Position numbers and translations under genes: made by a program. From Prevotella sp. (GTDB taxonomy: Bacteria; Bacteroidota; Bacteroidia; Bacteroidales; Bacteroidaceae), in NCBI GenBank assembly GCA_021636625.1, contig JAJWLX010000017.1:1-56912 (forward strand): a stretch of DNA of 56,912 nucleotides, read 5' to 3'. Shown piece after piece: positions 23,674-33,384 of this stretch; the stretch's first letter is position 1, and each line of letters begins with the position of its first letter. Below the pieces are notes generated by a model. The model was not told where the DNA came from and did no database searches. It saw nothing but the letters and a program-made list of their open reading frames with translations.

Positions 23674-24361
23674 TTTAAAGAAAATAATTAAGAAAATAGT
23701 TCCTGAGTTTGTTCTCAAAATGAGAAGAGAATTTATGCTTGATCAGCAAAGAAAAAAATTCCATAAAGGATGTAAGGAACTGTTGTTTAAAGTTGATGAT
23801 ATCCTTAAGGAAAATGGTATTCCTTACTGGTTGACCTATGGTACACTTTTAGGGGCATATAGAGAGCATAATTTTATAGCACATGATTATGATTTGGATG
23901 TTGCTTTGGATATTAGATATCTTGAAAAAATTAAGCCTTTGATGCTTTCGAATGGTTTGAAACTCAAATTTGAAGTTCATTTCGGTTCTTGGGAAAATCC
24001 ACAAAATGTAGAATATCGCTTTGAGTATAATCAGACCTTTATAGACTTTGATTTTTATATTGTATCTGAACATAGTGCTTATACTTATAATCCTATGCTT
24101 GTTAAAAATATAGATTATCAAGAGAAGAATAAATTATTGCCTGTTATAGTTGAAAAAATAGATAATCCTTTTGAAGGACTTGCCAGTTTTTCATTCTTAG
24201 GTAGAGAGTTTATGGTTCCAAGCAACACTGAAGAGTTTATTAAAGCTAATTATGGACCTAATTGGCGAACTCCAATTAAAGATTTTGATTATCATTCCTG
24301 TGCTTCAAACATAACTGCTATGCCTAGTGAGAAGTTCCCGGGATTTATGGTAAACTATTGA
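23666..24361 (+). CDS. licD: LicD-family phosphocholine transferase
   Basis: This 231-residue protein has the LicD/fukutin hallmark IPYWLTYGTLLGAYREHNFI followed by AHDYDLDVALD, whose Asp residues bind metal and the CDP-alcohol. It also has IDFDFYIV and the C-terminal YGPNWRTP that closes many LicD proteins. LicD transfers phosphocholine (or another phospho-alcohol) from its CDP form to a sugar of the glycan. It overlaps the preceding glycosyltransferase gene by eight bases. With LicA, LicB and LicC upstream it completes a decoration pathway. Confidence 0.88.
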   Translation: MSNLKKIIKKIVPEFVLKMRREFMLDQQRKKFHKGCKELLFKVDDILKENGIPYWLTYGTLLGAYREHNFIAHDYDLDVALDIRYLEKIKPLMLSNGLKLKFEVHFGSWENPQNVEYRFEYNQTFIDFDFYIVSEHSAYTYNPMLVKNIDYQEKNKLLPVIVEKIDNPFEGLASFSFLGREFMVPSNTEEFIKANYGPNWRTPIKDFDYHSCASNITAMPSEKFPGFMVNY

Positions 24362-24365
24362 TTTA

Positions 24366-25919
24366 TTGATGATGGCAAAAAATTATAGGCAGAAATATCT
24401 TAAGATTTATTTTTGGCAAATCCTTTCTGTATTATTAGGTTTTTGTTCTTTGTTTATAGTTGTACCGTATTTGTCTTCTAATAAGATAATTTTTGGTATC
24501 TATAGTGTTTGTACTTCTCTAACGATCTTTTTTTCTTATGCGGATTTAGGTTTTTTGGCTGCTGGTACCAAATATGCAGCCGAATATTATGTACAAGGTA
24601 AACGCTATGAAGAAATCCGGATTATTGGCTTTACTGCTTTTGTGATGGTCTCTATTTTTTCATTTCTTGCTTTGGTTATTGTGATTTTAGGATGCTGTCC
24701 GAAATTATTGATTCCAGAGCTGGTAGTAGGGACAAAGATGTATAGTATTTCTAGGAATCTTCTATTGATTTTAGCTTTTTCTTGTCCGATAATTATAGGG
24801 CAAAGAATTCTTGGGTTAATATTTACTATTAGAGTTGAAGATTATAAGTATCAACGAATAATGATTTTAGGTAATATTACCAGAATTCTATCTGTCTTTG
24901 TGTTTTTTGGGAAAGGTAGATACTTGATAGTTGAATATTTCTTTTTTTATCAGATTGTTAGTCTATGTATTGTGTTGTTTGGTTTGCTGTATTCAAGAAA
25001 GTATGGATACAAAATCCGTGAATTGATACATTGCTTTAAATTCGATAAGGAAATTTTTGAAAAAATGAAAAAGTTGAGCGTTACAGCTTTACTTTTATCA
25101 TTAAGTATGATAGTTTATTATGAACTAGATCAGATAGCTATTTCTCATATATTGGGAGTGGAATCAGTGGCTCTTTATGGTGCTGCTTTATCAGTTTTAA
25201 CTTTGGTGAGAACTTTTAATTCAATAGTTTATTCGCCATATGCATCAAGATACAATCATTTTGTGGGACTTGGAGATTATGATGGACTTAATAGCTTCGT
25301 CAATAAAATGATAATTATGTTTGCTCCTATATTAACAGTTCCTATAATTACTTTGTCTTTTTTGGCTAAACCTTTTGTAGCCAGTTGGCTTGGTTCCAAT
25401 TATGTTGATGCATCTTTGTTGGTTACATTTTTGGTATTGAGTTTTATACCGAATTTTGTTAGAGATCCACTTACAAGCTATTTGGTAGCAAAAGAGGATA
25501 ATCGTATTCTTGTGAAATTTAATATATTAATGCCTTTTTTATATTGGTTAGGAATTATTCTAACCATTCGTAATTGGGGACTTTTATCGTTTGCGTTTTT
25601 CAAGTTTATAATTCCTTTTTTGCCTGCTGTTGGATATTGGATTGTTGTTAAAAAAGATTTTTGTGCTATTGGGAAAAAGTTGGTATCTTTTATAAAGGTA
25701 TTGAAAGTTGTTGTTCCTCCTCTTTTTATGGTGATGATTATTTCTGCGATAGTATATCCTCATATGTGTTTTGAAAAAAATAGTATGTCTTTGGGGTATA
25801 ATATTTTTGTAATGTCTCTTTGTGTTATAGGAGGTCTTCTTGTATCAATACCATTTAATGATTATTATAAGGAAGAAATTAAACGAATAATTTATAAAAT
25901 AACTAGTTATGGCATTTAA
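24366..25919 (+). CDS. Polysaccharide flippase (Wzx-like)
   Basis: This is an integral membrane protein of about 516 residues with some 14 transmembrane helices; translation may start at 24369 (MMAKNYRQKYLKIYFWQ). It has the MATE/Wzx pattern: a first helix with LLGFCSLFIVVPYLS and a central YYELDQIAISHILG that resembles the DQIxIxxxLG element of polysaccharide flippases. It would move the undecaprenyl-linked repeat unit across the inner membrane. It is the only intact flippase in the window; a different, truncated flippase start lies at 9280. It overlaps rfbG by 11 bases. Confidence 0.85.
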   Translation: MMMAKNYRQKYLKIYFWQILSVLLGFCSLFIVVPYLSSNKIIFGIYSVCTSLTIFFSYADLGFLAAGTKYAAEYYVQGKRYEEIRIIGFTAFVMVSIFSFLALVIVILGCCPKLLIPELVVGTKMYSISRNLLLILAFSCPIIIGQRILGLIFTIRVEDYKYQRIMILGNITRILSVFVFFGKGRYLIVEYFFFYQIVSLCIVLFGLLYSRKYGYKIRELIHCFKFDKEIFEKMKKLSVTALLLSLSMIVYYELDQIAISHILGVESVALYGAALSVLTLVRTFNSIVYSPYASRYNHFVGLGDYDGLNSFVNKMIIMFAPILTVPIITLSFLAKPFVASWLGSNYVDASLLVTFLVLSFIPNFVRDPLTSYLVAKEDNRILVKFNILMPFLYWLGIILTIRNWGLLSFAFFKFIIPFLPAVGYWIVVKKDFCAIGKKLVSFIKVLKVVVPPLFMVMIISAIVYPHMCFEKNSMSLGYNIFVMSLCVIGGLLVSIPFNDYYKEEIKRIIYKITSYGI

Positions 25920-27009
25920 TAACATTTATAAAGGTAAGAAAGTTCTTATTACGGGTAATACCGGTTTTAAGGGCTCGTGGTTGACAACTTGGCTCACTAT
26001 GTTGGGAGCTGATGTTTATGGTTATTCTTTAAGTGTACCTACCAATCCTTCGATGTTTGAAACTCTTCATCTTGAGGATAAGATACATCAGCACTTTGGG
26101 GATGTTCGCAACAAAGAGGAGTTTAACGATTATGTGCAGGAAGTTCGTCCGGACTTTTTGATTCATTTAGCTGCCCAGGCTTTGGTGCTTACATCCTATA
26201 GAGAGCCATTTGACACGATGACTACCAACATTATTGGTACTGCTGTTGTATGTGAGGCAATCAAGAACATTGATTGGGAATGTACTTGTGTATTGATCAC
26301 TTCAGATAAGGCCTACGATAATGTAGAGTGGATATGGGGATATCGTGAGACTGATGGCCTTGGTGGTAAGGATATCTATTCAGGTTCTAAAGGTGCTGCT
26401 GAGCTTGTAATTAAGAGCTATTGGCATTCTTTCATCAATAAAATGCCTAATATTAAGTTTGGTGTAACCCGAGCTGGTAATGTTATCGGTGGTGGTGATT
26501 GGGCTAAAGATCGAATCATCGTGGATTGTGTAAAGGCTTTCTCTGAGGGTAAAACAGTTGAAATCCGTTCTCCTAAGGCTACAAGACCTTGGCAACATGT
26601 ATTGGAGCCATTGTCTGGCTATCTTACTTTAGGTCAATATTTGGCAGAGGGTAAATGTGAAAATGGTGAGCCATACAATTTTGGTCCACGAGCAGAACAA
26701 ACAAAGACTGTTTTTGAACTTGTTCAGGATTTGGCAACCCTTTGGGGCCTTGATAAAGATAAAGCAGCTAAGTTGACTGGTGATGTACCTTTTGAGGAGG
26801 CTACTCTTTTGAAACTTAATTGTGATAAGGCTCTTGCATATCTTCATTGGCACTCTACGCTTCATTATGAGGAGTGCGTGCATTTTATAGCAGAATGGTA
26901 TCGTGCTTTCTATGTTGAGAAGGATAAAGACATGTTTGAGTTGACTATACAACAGATTAAGGCTTATGAGGATGCTGCACAGAAGCAGAATCTAGAATGG
27001 GCAAAATAA
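25909..27009 (+). CDS. rfbG: CDP-glucose 4,6-dehydratase
   Basis: This 366-residue extended short-chain dehydrogenase converts CDP-glucose to CDP-4-keto-6-deoxyglucose. It contains the NAD-binding KKVLITGNTGFKGSW (the GFKGSW form is characteristic of RfbG), HLAAQALV, TSDKAY and the catalytic YSGSKGAAE. The cytidylyltransferase RfbF that makes its substrate lies two genes downstream, and an epimerase-like gene and a DegT aminotransferase sit beside it. Together they make a CDP-linked 4-amino or branched 6-deoxyhexose. Confidence 0.92.
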   Translation: MAFNNIYKGKKVLITGNTGFKGSWLTTWLTMLGADVYGYSLSVPTNPSMFETLHLEDKIHQHFGDVRNKEEFNDYVQEVRPDFLIHLAAQALVLTSYREPFDTMTTNIIGTAVVCEAIKNIDWECTCVLITSDKAYDNVEWIWGYRETDGLGGKDIYSGSKGAAELVIKSYWHSFINKMPNIKFGVTRAGNVIGGGDWAKDRIIVDCVKAFSEGKTVEIRSPKATRPWQHVLEPLSGYLTLGQYLAEGKCENGEPYNFGPRAEQTKTVFELVQDLATLWGLDKDKAAKLTGDVPFEEATLLKLNCDKALAYLHWHSTLHYEECVHFIAEWYRAFYVEKDKDMFELTIQQIKAYEDAAQKQNLEWAK

Positions 27010-27021
27010 AAGATATAAACA

Positions 27022-27498
27022 ATGGAAAATAATTTGATAGAAGGGGTCTTATTGACCCCTCTAAAACAAATTGCACATCCTAAAGGTGACGTGTTTCACG
27101 CTATGAAATGTGTAGATCCTGGCTTTGAGGGGTTTGGTGAAGCTTATTTTTCTAGTATCATCAACGGATTGGTTAAAGCTTGGAAACGCCATTCAAAAAT
27201 GACGCTTAACTTAGTTTGTATTGTTGGCAAGATTCATTTTGTCTTATATGATGGACGAGAGGATTCACCAACATTCGGGAAGTTTATGGAAGCAACATTG
27301 TCTCCTGATTCTCCAGAACTCTATCGTAGAATAACTATACCTCCAGGGGTATGGATGGCTTTTATGGGAATTGCAGAAGGTAAGAGCATCTTACTGAACG
27401 TAGCAAATATACCTCACGATCCTAATGAACAGGTCAATTTGCCAGGAGAAGAGTGTGGTATTACATTTGATTTTAATCATATAAACTTAAATGTATGA
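27022..27498 (+). CDS. RmlC-like sugar 3,5-epimerase (cupin)
   Basis: This 158-residue cupin resembles dTDP-4-dehydrorhamnose 3,5-epimerases but is shorter than RmlC (about 180 residues). It contains GLVKAWKRHSKMTLNLVC (the HxKM-type active-site strand), GKIHFVLYDGRED, RITIPPGVWMAFMG and VANIPHDPNE. It lies between rfbG and rfbF, so its substrate is probably the CDP-4-keto-6-deoxyhexose, giving an L- or 3-epimeric sugar before transamination. Its stop overlaps the rfbF start by four bases. Confidence 0.8.
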   Translation: MENNLIEGVLLTPLKQIAHPKGDVFHAMKCVDPGFEGFGEAYFSSIINGLVKAWKRHSKMTLNLVCIVGKIHFVLYDGREDSPTFGKFMEATLSPDSPELYRRITIPPGVWMAFMGIAEGKSILLNVANIPHDPNEQVNLPGEECGITFDFNHINLNV

Positions 27499-28295
27499 AA
27501 GTAGTTTTATTAGCAGGTGGCTTTGGCTCACGAATCAGTGAGGAAAGTCAGTTTAAACCAAAGCCCATGATTGAGATTGGCGGTATGCCAATTTTATGGC
27601 ATATTATGAAAGAATATGCTTATTACGGCTATAATGAGTTTGTTATATGTGCAGGTTATAAACAAGAGTATATTAAGGATTGGTTCGCTAATTATTTCTT
27701 GCATAATTCTGATGTAACTTTCGATTTTACACATGATAAGAATGAGATGGTGATTCATCATTCAAATCTAGAACCTTGGAAGGTTACAGTTGTAGATACT
27801 GGTTACAATACCTTAACGGGTGGAAGAATTAAGCGTATAAAAGAGTATGTTGGCAATGAGACTTTCATGATGACGTATGGTGATGCTGTATGTGATGTTG
27901 AAATAGACAAATTAGTTGAATTTCACAAAAGTCATGGAAAAATAGCCACTCTTACAGCTGTGATTCAAGCACAGGATAAAGGTGTACTTAACATTGATGA
28001 GAATAATTCTATTCGTTCGTTTAGAGAGAAAAATCTAACCGACGGTGTACCAATCAATGCTGGTTATATGGTTTTAGAGCCCAAAGTGTTTGATTATATT
28101 GAAGGTGACCAGACTATTTTTGAAAAAGGACCTTTGAGCCAACTTGCTGCAGAAGGGGAACTGATGTCGTATAAGCATCGTGGCTTTTGGCAGTGTATGG
28201 ACAATATTCGTGAGAAGAATCTTTTGGAACAGTTACTGTTGGATGGTGTTGCTCCATGGAAACGATGGGAAAGTGAAATCCCTGTAATTAAGTAG
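27495..28295 (+). CDS. rfbF: Glucose-1-phosphate cytidylyltransferase
   Basis: This 266-residue enzyme makes CDP-glucose from CTP and glucose 1-phosphate. It opens MKVVLLAGGFGSRISEESQF followed by KPKPMIEIGGMPILWHIMK, the exact RfbF form of the nucleotide loop, with VDTGYNTLTGGRIKR (about residue 96), MTYGDAVCDV and GFWQCMDNIREKN near the end. The length is typical. It overlaps the epimerase gene (ATGA) and is followed by the aminotransferase. Confidence 0.93.
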   Translation: MKVVLLAGGFGSRISEESQFKPKPMIEIGGMPILWHIMKEYAYYGYNEFVICAGYKQEYIKDWFANYFLHNSDVTFDFTHDKNEMVIHHSNLEPWKVTVVDTGYNTLTGGRIKRIKEYVGNETFMMTYGDAVCDVEIDKLVEFHKSHGKIATLTAVIQAQDKGVLNIDENNSIRSFREKNLTDGVPINAGYMVLEPKVFDYIEGDQTIFEKGPLSQLAAEGELMSYKHRGFWQCMDNIREKNLLEQLLLDGVAPWKRWESEIPVIK

Positions 28296-28316
28296 AACTT
28301 TTTAAATATTAAGAAA

Positions 28317-29429
28317 ATGAGATTATCAAAGTCTGTTGTTGGCTATAAGGAAGCCAGTGCTGTATCCGATATTATTATTAATTGTGGATATTTAGGTATG
28401 GGGGAATACGTAGGCCTTTTTGAAAAAGAAATAGAGGAATACGTTGGTAATCCAAATTATAAGGCGGTTTGTGTAAATAGTGGAACTGCTGCATTACATC
28501 TAGCTATTGCTGCAATTACAAAGCCAGGTGATGAAGTGCTAGTTCCTACATTTACATTTGTGGCAACTTATCAGGCTATTATCGCTGCACATTGTGTGCC
28601 TGTTAGTTGTGATATTGATCCTGATACCCTGCTTATTGATTTGGCTGATGCTGAAAAGCGTATTACGGATAAGACTAAGGTGATATTGCCGGTTTTTTAT
28701 GCAAGTAATACGAGTAATCATGCTGAAGTTTATGCTTTTGCAAAGAAACATAATCTTCGTGTGGTAGAGGATGCAGCACATGCTTTTGGATGTGTTCAGG
28801 ATGGCAAGAAGATAGGAGCTTCTGGGGATATGATCTGTTTCAGTTTTGATGGTATTAAGAATATCACTTCGGGTGAAGGTGGTTGTATTATGACTTCTGA
28901 CCCTGAGGCTTTACAGTATGTTCAAGATGCCCGTTTATTAGGCGTAATGAAGGATTCTGAGAAACGTTATGCTGGTCTTCGTAGCTGGGACTTTGATGTT
29001 CAAACTCAGGGCTACCGTTATCATATGAGTAATATTTTTGCTGGTATTGGTAGAGTACAATTGAAACGATTAGACTCAGAGTTCGCACCAAAGCGCAAGA
29101 GTCTAGCAAAGCGTTACTATGAGAATTTACATGATGTTGCTGGCGTAAAGTTGATCAAAGGTATCGATTTTAATAATACAATATCATTCATTTATCCAGT
29201 GATGATTCAGAATGGTAAGCGTGATGCAATTAAGCATATTTTGAATGAGGCAGGAGTACCTACAGGTGTTCATTATAAACCAAATCATTTGCTCAGTTTG
29301 TTTAAAACTAGCTATGAGTTGCCTGTATCAATGCAGGTTTATGAGGAAATTATGACTTTGCCAATGCATCCTGAATTGTCTTTGGAGGAAGTTGATAGAA
29401 TTTGTAATCTTATTAAAGAGAATGTATAA
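28317..29429 (+). CDS. DegT/DnrJ/EryC1 sugar aminotransferase
   Basis: This 370-residue PLP enzyme of the sugar aminotransferase family has VNSGTAALHLAI (phosphate cup, about residue 55), VPTFTFVATYQAI, VVEDAAHAFG (PLP-ring Asp) and CFSFDGIKNITSGEGG, whose Lys forms the Schiff base. It would aminate the CDP-4-keto-6-deoxyhexose, or a nucleotide-diphospho-ketosugar from elsewhere, to an amino sugar. The placement right after rfbF favours the CDP sugar. Its stop overlaps the following glycosyltransferase start. Confidence 0.88.
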   Translation: MRLSKSVVGYKEASAVSDIIINCGYLGMGEYVGLFEKEIEEYVGNPNYKAVCVNSGTAALHLAIAAITKPGDEVLVPTFTFVATYQAIIAAHCVPVSCDIDPDTLLIDLADAEKRITDKTKVILPVFYASNTSNHAEVYAFAKKHNLRVVEDAAHAFGCVQDGKKIGASGDMICFSFDGIKNITSGEGGCIMTSDPEALQYVQDARLLGVMKDSEKRYAGLRSWDFDVQTQGYRYHMSNIFAGIGRVQLKRLDSEFAPKRKSLAKRYYENLHDVAGVKLIKGIDFNNTISFIYPVMIQNGKRDAIKHILNEAGVPTGVHYKPNHLLSLFKTSYELPVSMQVYEEIMTLPMHPELSLEEVDRICNLIKENV

Positions 29430-30340
29430 TGGAACACTCACCTTTAATTAGTATAATTATCAATTGCTTTAACGGAGAAAGATTTCTCCGTGAAGCGATT
29501 GATAGTGTAATTGCTCAAACCTATTCAAATTGGGAGTTGATTTTTTGGGATAATCAATCGACGGATTCTACTGCAAATATTGTGAGAAGTTATCATGACG
29601 ATAGAATCCGCTATTTTTATGCACCGGAACATACTTCTTTAGGTGAAGCAAGAAATCTTGCGTTGGAAAAAGCTAATGGTGTGTATATTGGTTTCTTGGA
29701 TTCTGATGATAAATGGTTGCCTTCTTTTTTGTCTGAATATGTTAGTGTGATAAGAGAGAATCCTTCTGCAGTTTTGATTTATTCAAATTATTATTGCTGT
29801 GAAAATTCCAAAATGTGGATAGCATATAAAAATAAATGTCCTGGAGAAATAAATGTTTGTGATTTGTTAAGTAGATATGATGTTGCAATCTCTTCGGCAT
29901 TATTTAAATCTGATATTGTAAAAATCCAGAACATTAGATTTAACGCTAATTTCTCGTTGATAGAAGATTATGATTTTTTTATTAGATTAGGAGTTTGTGG
30001 CAAGATCCTTTATGTCTCTAGTCCTTTGATGATATATCTGTACCATCAAAATAATCTGTCTCATTCTTCAAAATGGGTTGATGAATTTAGATATTTATTG
30101 TCACAAATAAATAAGGAATCTTTGGCTTATAGCGAATTGATAAAGTATAGAAATGTTATATGTAAGCGTGCTTACTATGTTGAGGCTAATTATTATGTGT
30201 TTTCTGGGCAAAGGAGAAAGGCTTTGTGCATAATCTTTAAATATATATTCAGGTATCCGATATTTATTGTGTTATTACTGAAAATAATTTGTGGTCCTAA
30301 TAATTTAAGAAAGTTACATATAATAAAACAAAAGGTTTGA
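29429..30340 (+). CDS. GT2 family glycosyltransferase
   Basis: This 303-residue GT-A enzyme starts with the family pattern LISIIINCFNGERFLREAID, followed by SVIAQTYSNWELIFWDNQST and the metal-binding GFLDSDDKWLP (about residue 90). The C-terminal third is helical and basic, probably membrane-associating (YPIFIVLLLKIICG). It adds one sugar to the repeat unit on the cytoplasmic side. Donor and acceptor cannot be told from sequence. It is five bases from the polymerase gene. Confidence 0.85.
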   Translation: MEHSPLISIIINCFNGERFLREAIDSVIAQTYSNWELIFWDNQSTDSTANIVRSYHDDRIRYFYAPEHTSLGEARNLALEKANGVYIGFLDSDDKWLPSFLSEYVSVIRENPSAVLIYSNYYCCENSKMWIAYKNKCPGEINVCDLLSRYDVAISSALFKSDIVKIQNIRFNANFSLIEDYDFFIRLGVCGKILYVSSPLMIYLYHQNNLSHSSKWVDEFRYLLSQINKESLAYSELIKYRNVICKRAYYVEANYYVFSGQRRKALCIIFKYIFRYPIFIVLLLKIICGPNNLRKLHIIKQKV

Positions 30341-30344
30341 TAAT

Positions 30345-31469
30345 ATGAAGTATGATTGGCTAGAATCTCATGGAAAGAACGAAAATCTATTCTTGTTAAT
30401 GTTTTTCTCTCCATTGCTAGGCGCTTCTGGTTTTTGGTATATTCTTTTCATCATATATTTGCTTTTTGCTCTATGGCATCATAAAGAAAGAATATCTAAA
30501 TGGGGCATTTTTTATGCATTTCTTTATATATTATTTTTGTTTGAGAAATATGACCAGATTCCTGATACTGGTATTTGGTTTGCTACAGCGAAATTTTATA
30601 TGGGATGGGCTGTCGTAACAGCTACATTGTATTTCTCGAAAACAGCAATTAATATTAATAAAATTCTATTATTGCTAAGTGCAGAAATACTCTTTGAATT
30701 TTTGCTGATTAATACAGTTGTTCCTACAAGTATATTGCCTAATTATCCTAAGTTGGATGATGAAATTATGACAGGCTCTTTTTTCCGAGTTTATAGTATT
30801 GGGTGTAATGCAACAACAACATCTACTATATTAATTATGTTATTAGCTTATAGAGAATCTCTGATAAAAAGAAGTTGCTTGGCATGTTCTAGATTACAAG
30901 AAAGAATTATTTTTTTGTTGTCAACATTTGCTGTCGTTGTCTTGGGCTCAGGAACTGGTTTCTTCTTGTTTTTACTTTTAATTTTGTATAAATTTAATTT
31001 GTATAAATTAAAATATGTGGCAGTGTTGTTTGCTTTGTTGGCTGGTATTGTTGCATTCTTTATTTATATAAAAGTTAATGAGGATTCTCTGTTCCAAAGG
31101 TTGTCTGGTGAATATCTTGTTTTTTTATGGGATTATAAATTTGATCAAATTTTAAATTTAATTAAGCAATATAATGTTACCAATATATTTTGGGGAGCGA
31201 CTTTCAAATACTCAAAAGAAGCGCTAATATGGGGAGATTTTGCTTTTTTGGAGTATTACATTTCTATGGGTGTAGGAGGAATTGTACTATTTGTGTTATA
31301 TCTTCTAAAGTACATTAATAGAATTAATTTTTTTCCTATATTAATTGGTGTGATTGGTGCTTTTCATTATGGCGGAATTTGTACATTTCCAGGACAGTTG
31401 ATTTTAGCTTATTGCGTTTTGTTAAATAAAAGAACTTTGGCATATTATATGAAGCCAAATAAAAAATAG
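30345..31469 (+). CDS. O-antigen/capsule polymerase (Wzy-like)
   Basis: This 374-residue integral membrane protein has about ten hydrophobic helices and a larger non-membrane loop in the second half (about residues 245-300), the usual topology of Wzy polymerases, which have little sequence conservation. The element VVVLGSGTGFFLFLLLI recalls the G-S-R/T-x-G motif of Wzy/WaaL proteins. It lies among glycosyltransferases and after the flippase. No other polymerase candidate exists in the locus, which supports the call. Confidence 0.7.
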   Translation: MKYDWLESHGKNENLFLLMFFSPLLGASGFWYILFIIYLLFALWHHKERISKWGIFYAFLYILFLFEKYDQIPDTGIWFATAKFYMGWAVVTATLYFSKTAININKILLLLSAEILFEFLLINTVVPTSILPNYPKLDDEIMTGSFFRVYSIGCNATTTSTILIMLLAYRESLIKRSCLACSRLQERIIFLLSTFAVVVLGSGTGFFLFLLLILYKFNLYKLKYVAVLFALLAGIVAFFIYIKVNEDSLFQRLSGEYLVFLWDYKFDQILNLIKQYNVTNIFWGATFKYSKEALIWGDFAFLEYYISMGVGGIVLFVLYLLKYINRINFFPILIGVIGAFHYGGICTFPGQLILAYCVLLNKRTLAYYMKPNKK

Positions 31470-31483
31470 TTTTTGTTGAAATT

Positions 31484-32533
31484 ATGAAAGTTTTACATGT
31501 AGTACCCTCTCTTGAAGTTGGTGGTGTACAAAGATTTGTTACTGATCTTTTGCCTCAATTAGCTAACTATTGTCAAGTAACTCTTTTAGTATTTAAAAGA
31601 GTTGATATGTATAACGAGAAGGTCTTGAATGAGGCAGGAATAGATATACTTAGTTTAAATGCGGCAAAGTATTATGATATAAGAAATGTGATCCCATTTT
31701 TAAAGATTGCTAAAGATTTTGATGTTGTTCATTTGCATAGTACGCCATCATTATATACTGCAGCAATAGCATCTATATTCTATAGAATGAATTTGGTGTT
31801 TACTATGCATACAACAAATAGTAGAGTTCGAAATAAATCGTATATGCGTTTTTTTGAAAGATGGGTATATTCTAAATGTCGAAAGATTATTTCAATTAGT
31901 CAAGGTGCACAAGATGCTTTGCAAAATTGGTTACATGATAGTGGAAGTAAGTATAAAGTAATTTTTAATGGTATAAATTTGTCAAGATATATAAGCCAAG
32001 AGTTAGGATGTTGCAAGGAAAAAGTAATAGTGATGGTTTCTAGATTTGATGTATCTAAAGATCAAAAGACTTTAATACGAGCAGCTAAGTATCTTCCAGA
32101 TGACGTAATAATAAAATTTGTTGGGGATGGGGTAACTTTACAAGAATGTATGGAACTTGTACAGAATTCCAAATTGGATAATAAAGTATATTTTTTGGGA
32201 TCAAGAAATGATGTTCCACAGATTCTTTCACAAGCTTATCTTGTTGTTCAGTCTTCTAATTGGGAGGGTTTTGGATTATGCGTTGTTGAAGCTATGGCTA
32301 CAGGGGTGCCGGTTATCGCTTCCAATATAGTAGGCTTAAAAGAAGTTGTTGAGGGAGCTGGTGTTTTATTCGAAGCAGGCAACGAACAGGATTTAGTGAG
32401 ACAAATTAATACTTTATTGAATAGCGAGTCAATTTATAAAAATATAGCTTTGTGCTGCAAGAAACGTGCAGAAGCATTTAGCATAAGTAAAACGGCTGAA
32501 GAATATATGGACGTTTATCATAGTCTCCAATAG
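31484..32533 (+). CDS. GT4 family glycosyltransferase
   Basis: This 349-residue GT-B retaining enzyme starts MKVLHVVPSLEVGGVQRFVT (glycine-rich acceptor loop), with DVVHLHS (about 83), VMVSRFDVSKDQKTLIRA at the start of the donor domain (about 183) and SSNWEGFGLCVVEAMATGVP (E-x7-E motif, about 260). This is the standard layout of capsule and O-antigen transferases. It uses a nucleotide-activated sugar; the specific one is unknown. Confidence 0.88.
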   Translation: MKVLHVVPSLEVGGVQRFVTDLLPQLANYCQVTLLVFKRVDMYNEKVLNEAGIDILSLNAAKYYDIRNVIPFLKIAKDFDVVHLHSTPSLYTAAIASIFYRMNLVFTMHTTNSRVRNKSYMRFFERWVYSKCRKIISISQGAQDALQNWLHDSGSKYKVIFNGINLSRYISQELGCCKEKVIVMVSRFDVSKDQKTLIRAAKYLPDDVIIKFVGDGVTLQECMELVQNSKLDNKVYFLGSRNDVPQILSQAYLVVQSSNWEGFGLCVVEAMATGVPVIASNIVGLKEVVEGAGVLFEAGNEQDLVRQINTLLNSESIYKNIALCCKKRAEAFSISKTAEEYMDVYHSLQ

Positions 32534-32558
32534 ATTGATTGTTAAAAAAGATGTATAT

Positions 32559-33380
32559 ATGAGATTTTCTGTTTTGTTATCCCTTTATTATAAAGAAAAG
32601 CCTCTTTATCTAGACTTAGCTTTAAAAAGTATATTTGAGCAAACTGTTAAGCCTAATCAGGTTGTATTGATTTTAGATGGTCCTATAGGAAAAGAACTTT
32701 TAGCAGTTGTCAGCTCTTATGAAAGAAAATACAAATCGTTGGAAGTTTTTCCTCTAGAAATCAATCAGGGATTAAGTGTGGCTTTAAATATAGGATTGGA
32801 AAAATGTCGTAATGAACTTGTATTCAGAATGGACACTGACGACATTTGTTATCCTAATCGTTTTGAGCGTGTTCTTAAAGAGTATGATGATTTTCCAGAA
32901 CTAGAGGTCGTTGGATCTTTTGCTACAATGATAGATGAAAGTGGTGAAGCGATACAGCAGATGTCTGTTCCATTAAAGCAAGAGGATATCTATCGAAAAG
33001 TATGGACTTGTCCATTTATTCATCCTACAGTTTCTTTTAAGCGGTCATCCCTTTTACGAGTTGGTAGTTATAATCCCAACTCGGGTCCTCGACAGGATGA
33101 TTATGAACTTTGGTTTCGTTGCGTAGAATCTGGTCTCAAATGCAAAAATATCGGCGAGCCTTTACTTTATTATCGATTTTTTAAAGATAGTATTAACAGA
33201 AACAATCTGAAAGTAGGGTGGTGGCGTGCTAAAGTTGGCTTGAATGGATCTTGGAGATGTAAGTGTTCACCTATTGCTTATTTAGGTGTATGTTATCCTT
33301 TGGTTAGAGCATGTATGCCTTCATTTGTACGTGGTTTGATGTATAAGCTTTCAGATATGTTAAATCCTAGAATGAAATAA
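32559..33380 (+). CDS. GT2 family glycosyltransferase
   Basis: The start at 32559 (MRFSVLLSLYYKEKPLYLDL) is preferred over an upstream TTG, giving about 273 residues. Motifs are the GT2 opening VLLSLYYKE, LILDGP, and FRMDTDDICYPNRFE with the DxDD metal site (about residue 90), followed by HPTVSFKRSSL and RQDDYELWFR (catalytic ED region). It resembles the family of bacterial beta-1,3-galactosyl- or N-acetylgalactosaminyltransferases. It is the last glycosyltransferase before the WbpV/WbpL-like pair. Confidence 0.85.
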   Translation: MRFSVLLSLYYKEKPLYLDLALKSIFEQTVKPNQVVLILDGPIGKELLAVVSSYERKYKSLEVFPLEINQGLSVALNIGLEKCRNELVFRMDTDDICYPNRFERVLKEYDDFPELEVVGSFATMIDESGEAIQQMSVPLKQEDIYRKVWTCPFIHPTVSFKRSSLLRVGSYNPNSGPRQDDYELWFRCVESGLKCKNIGEPLLYYRFFKDSINRNNLKVGWWRAKVGLNGSWRCKCSPIAYLGVCYPLVRACMPSFVRGLMYKLSDMLNPRMK

Positions 33381-33384
33381 AATA

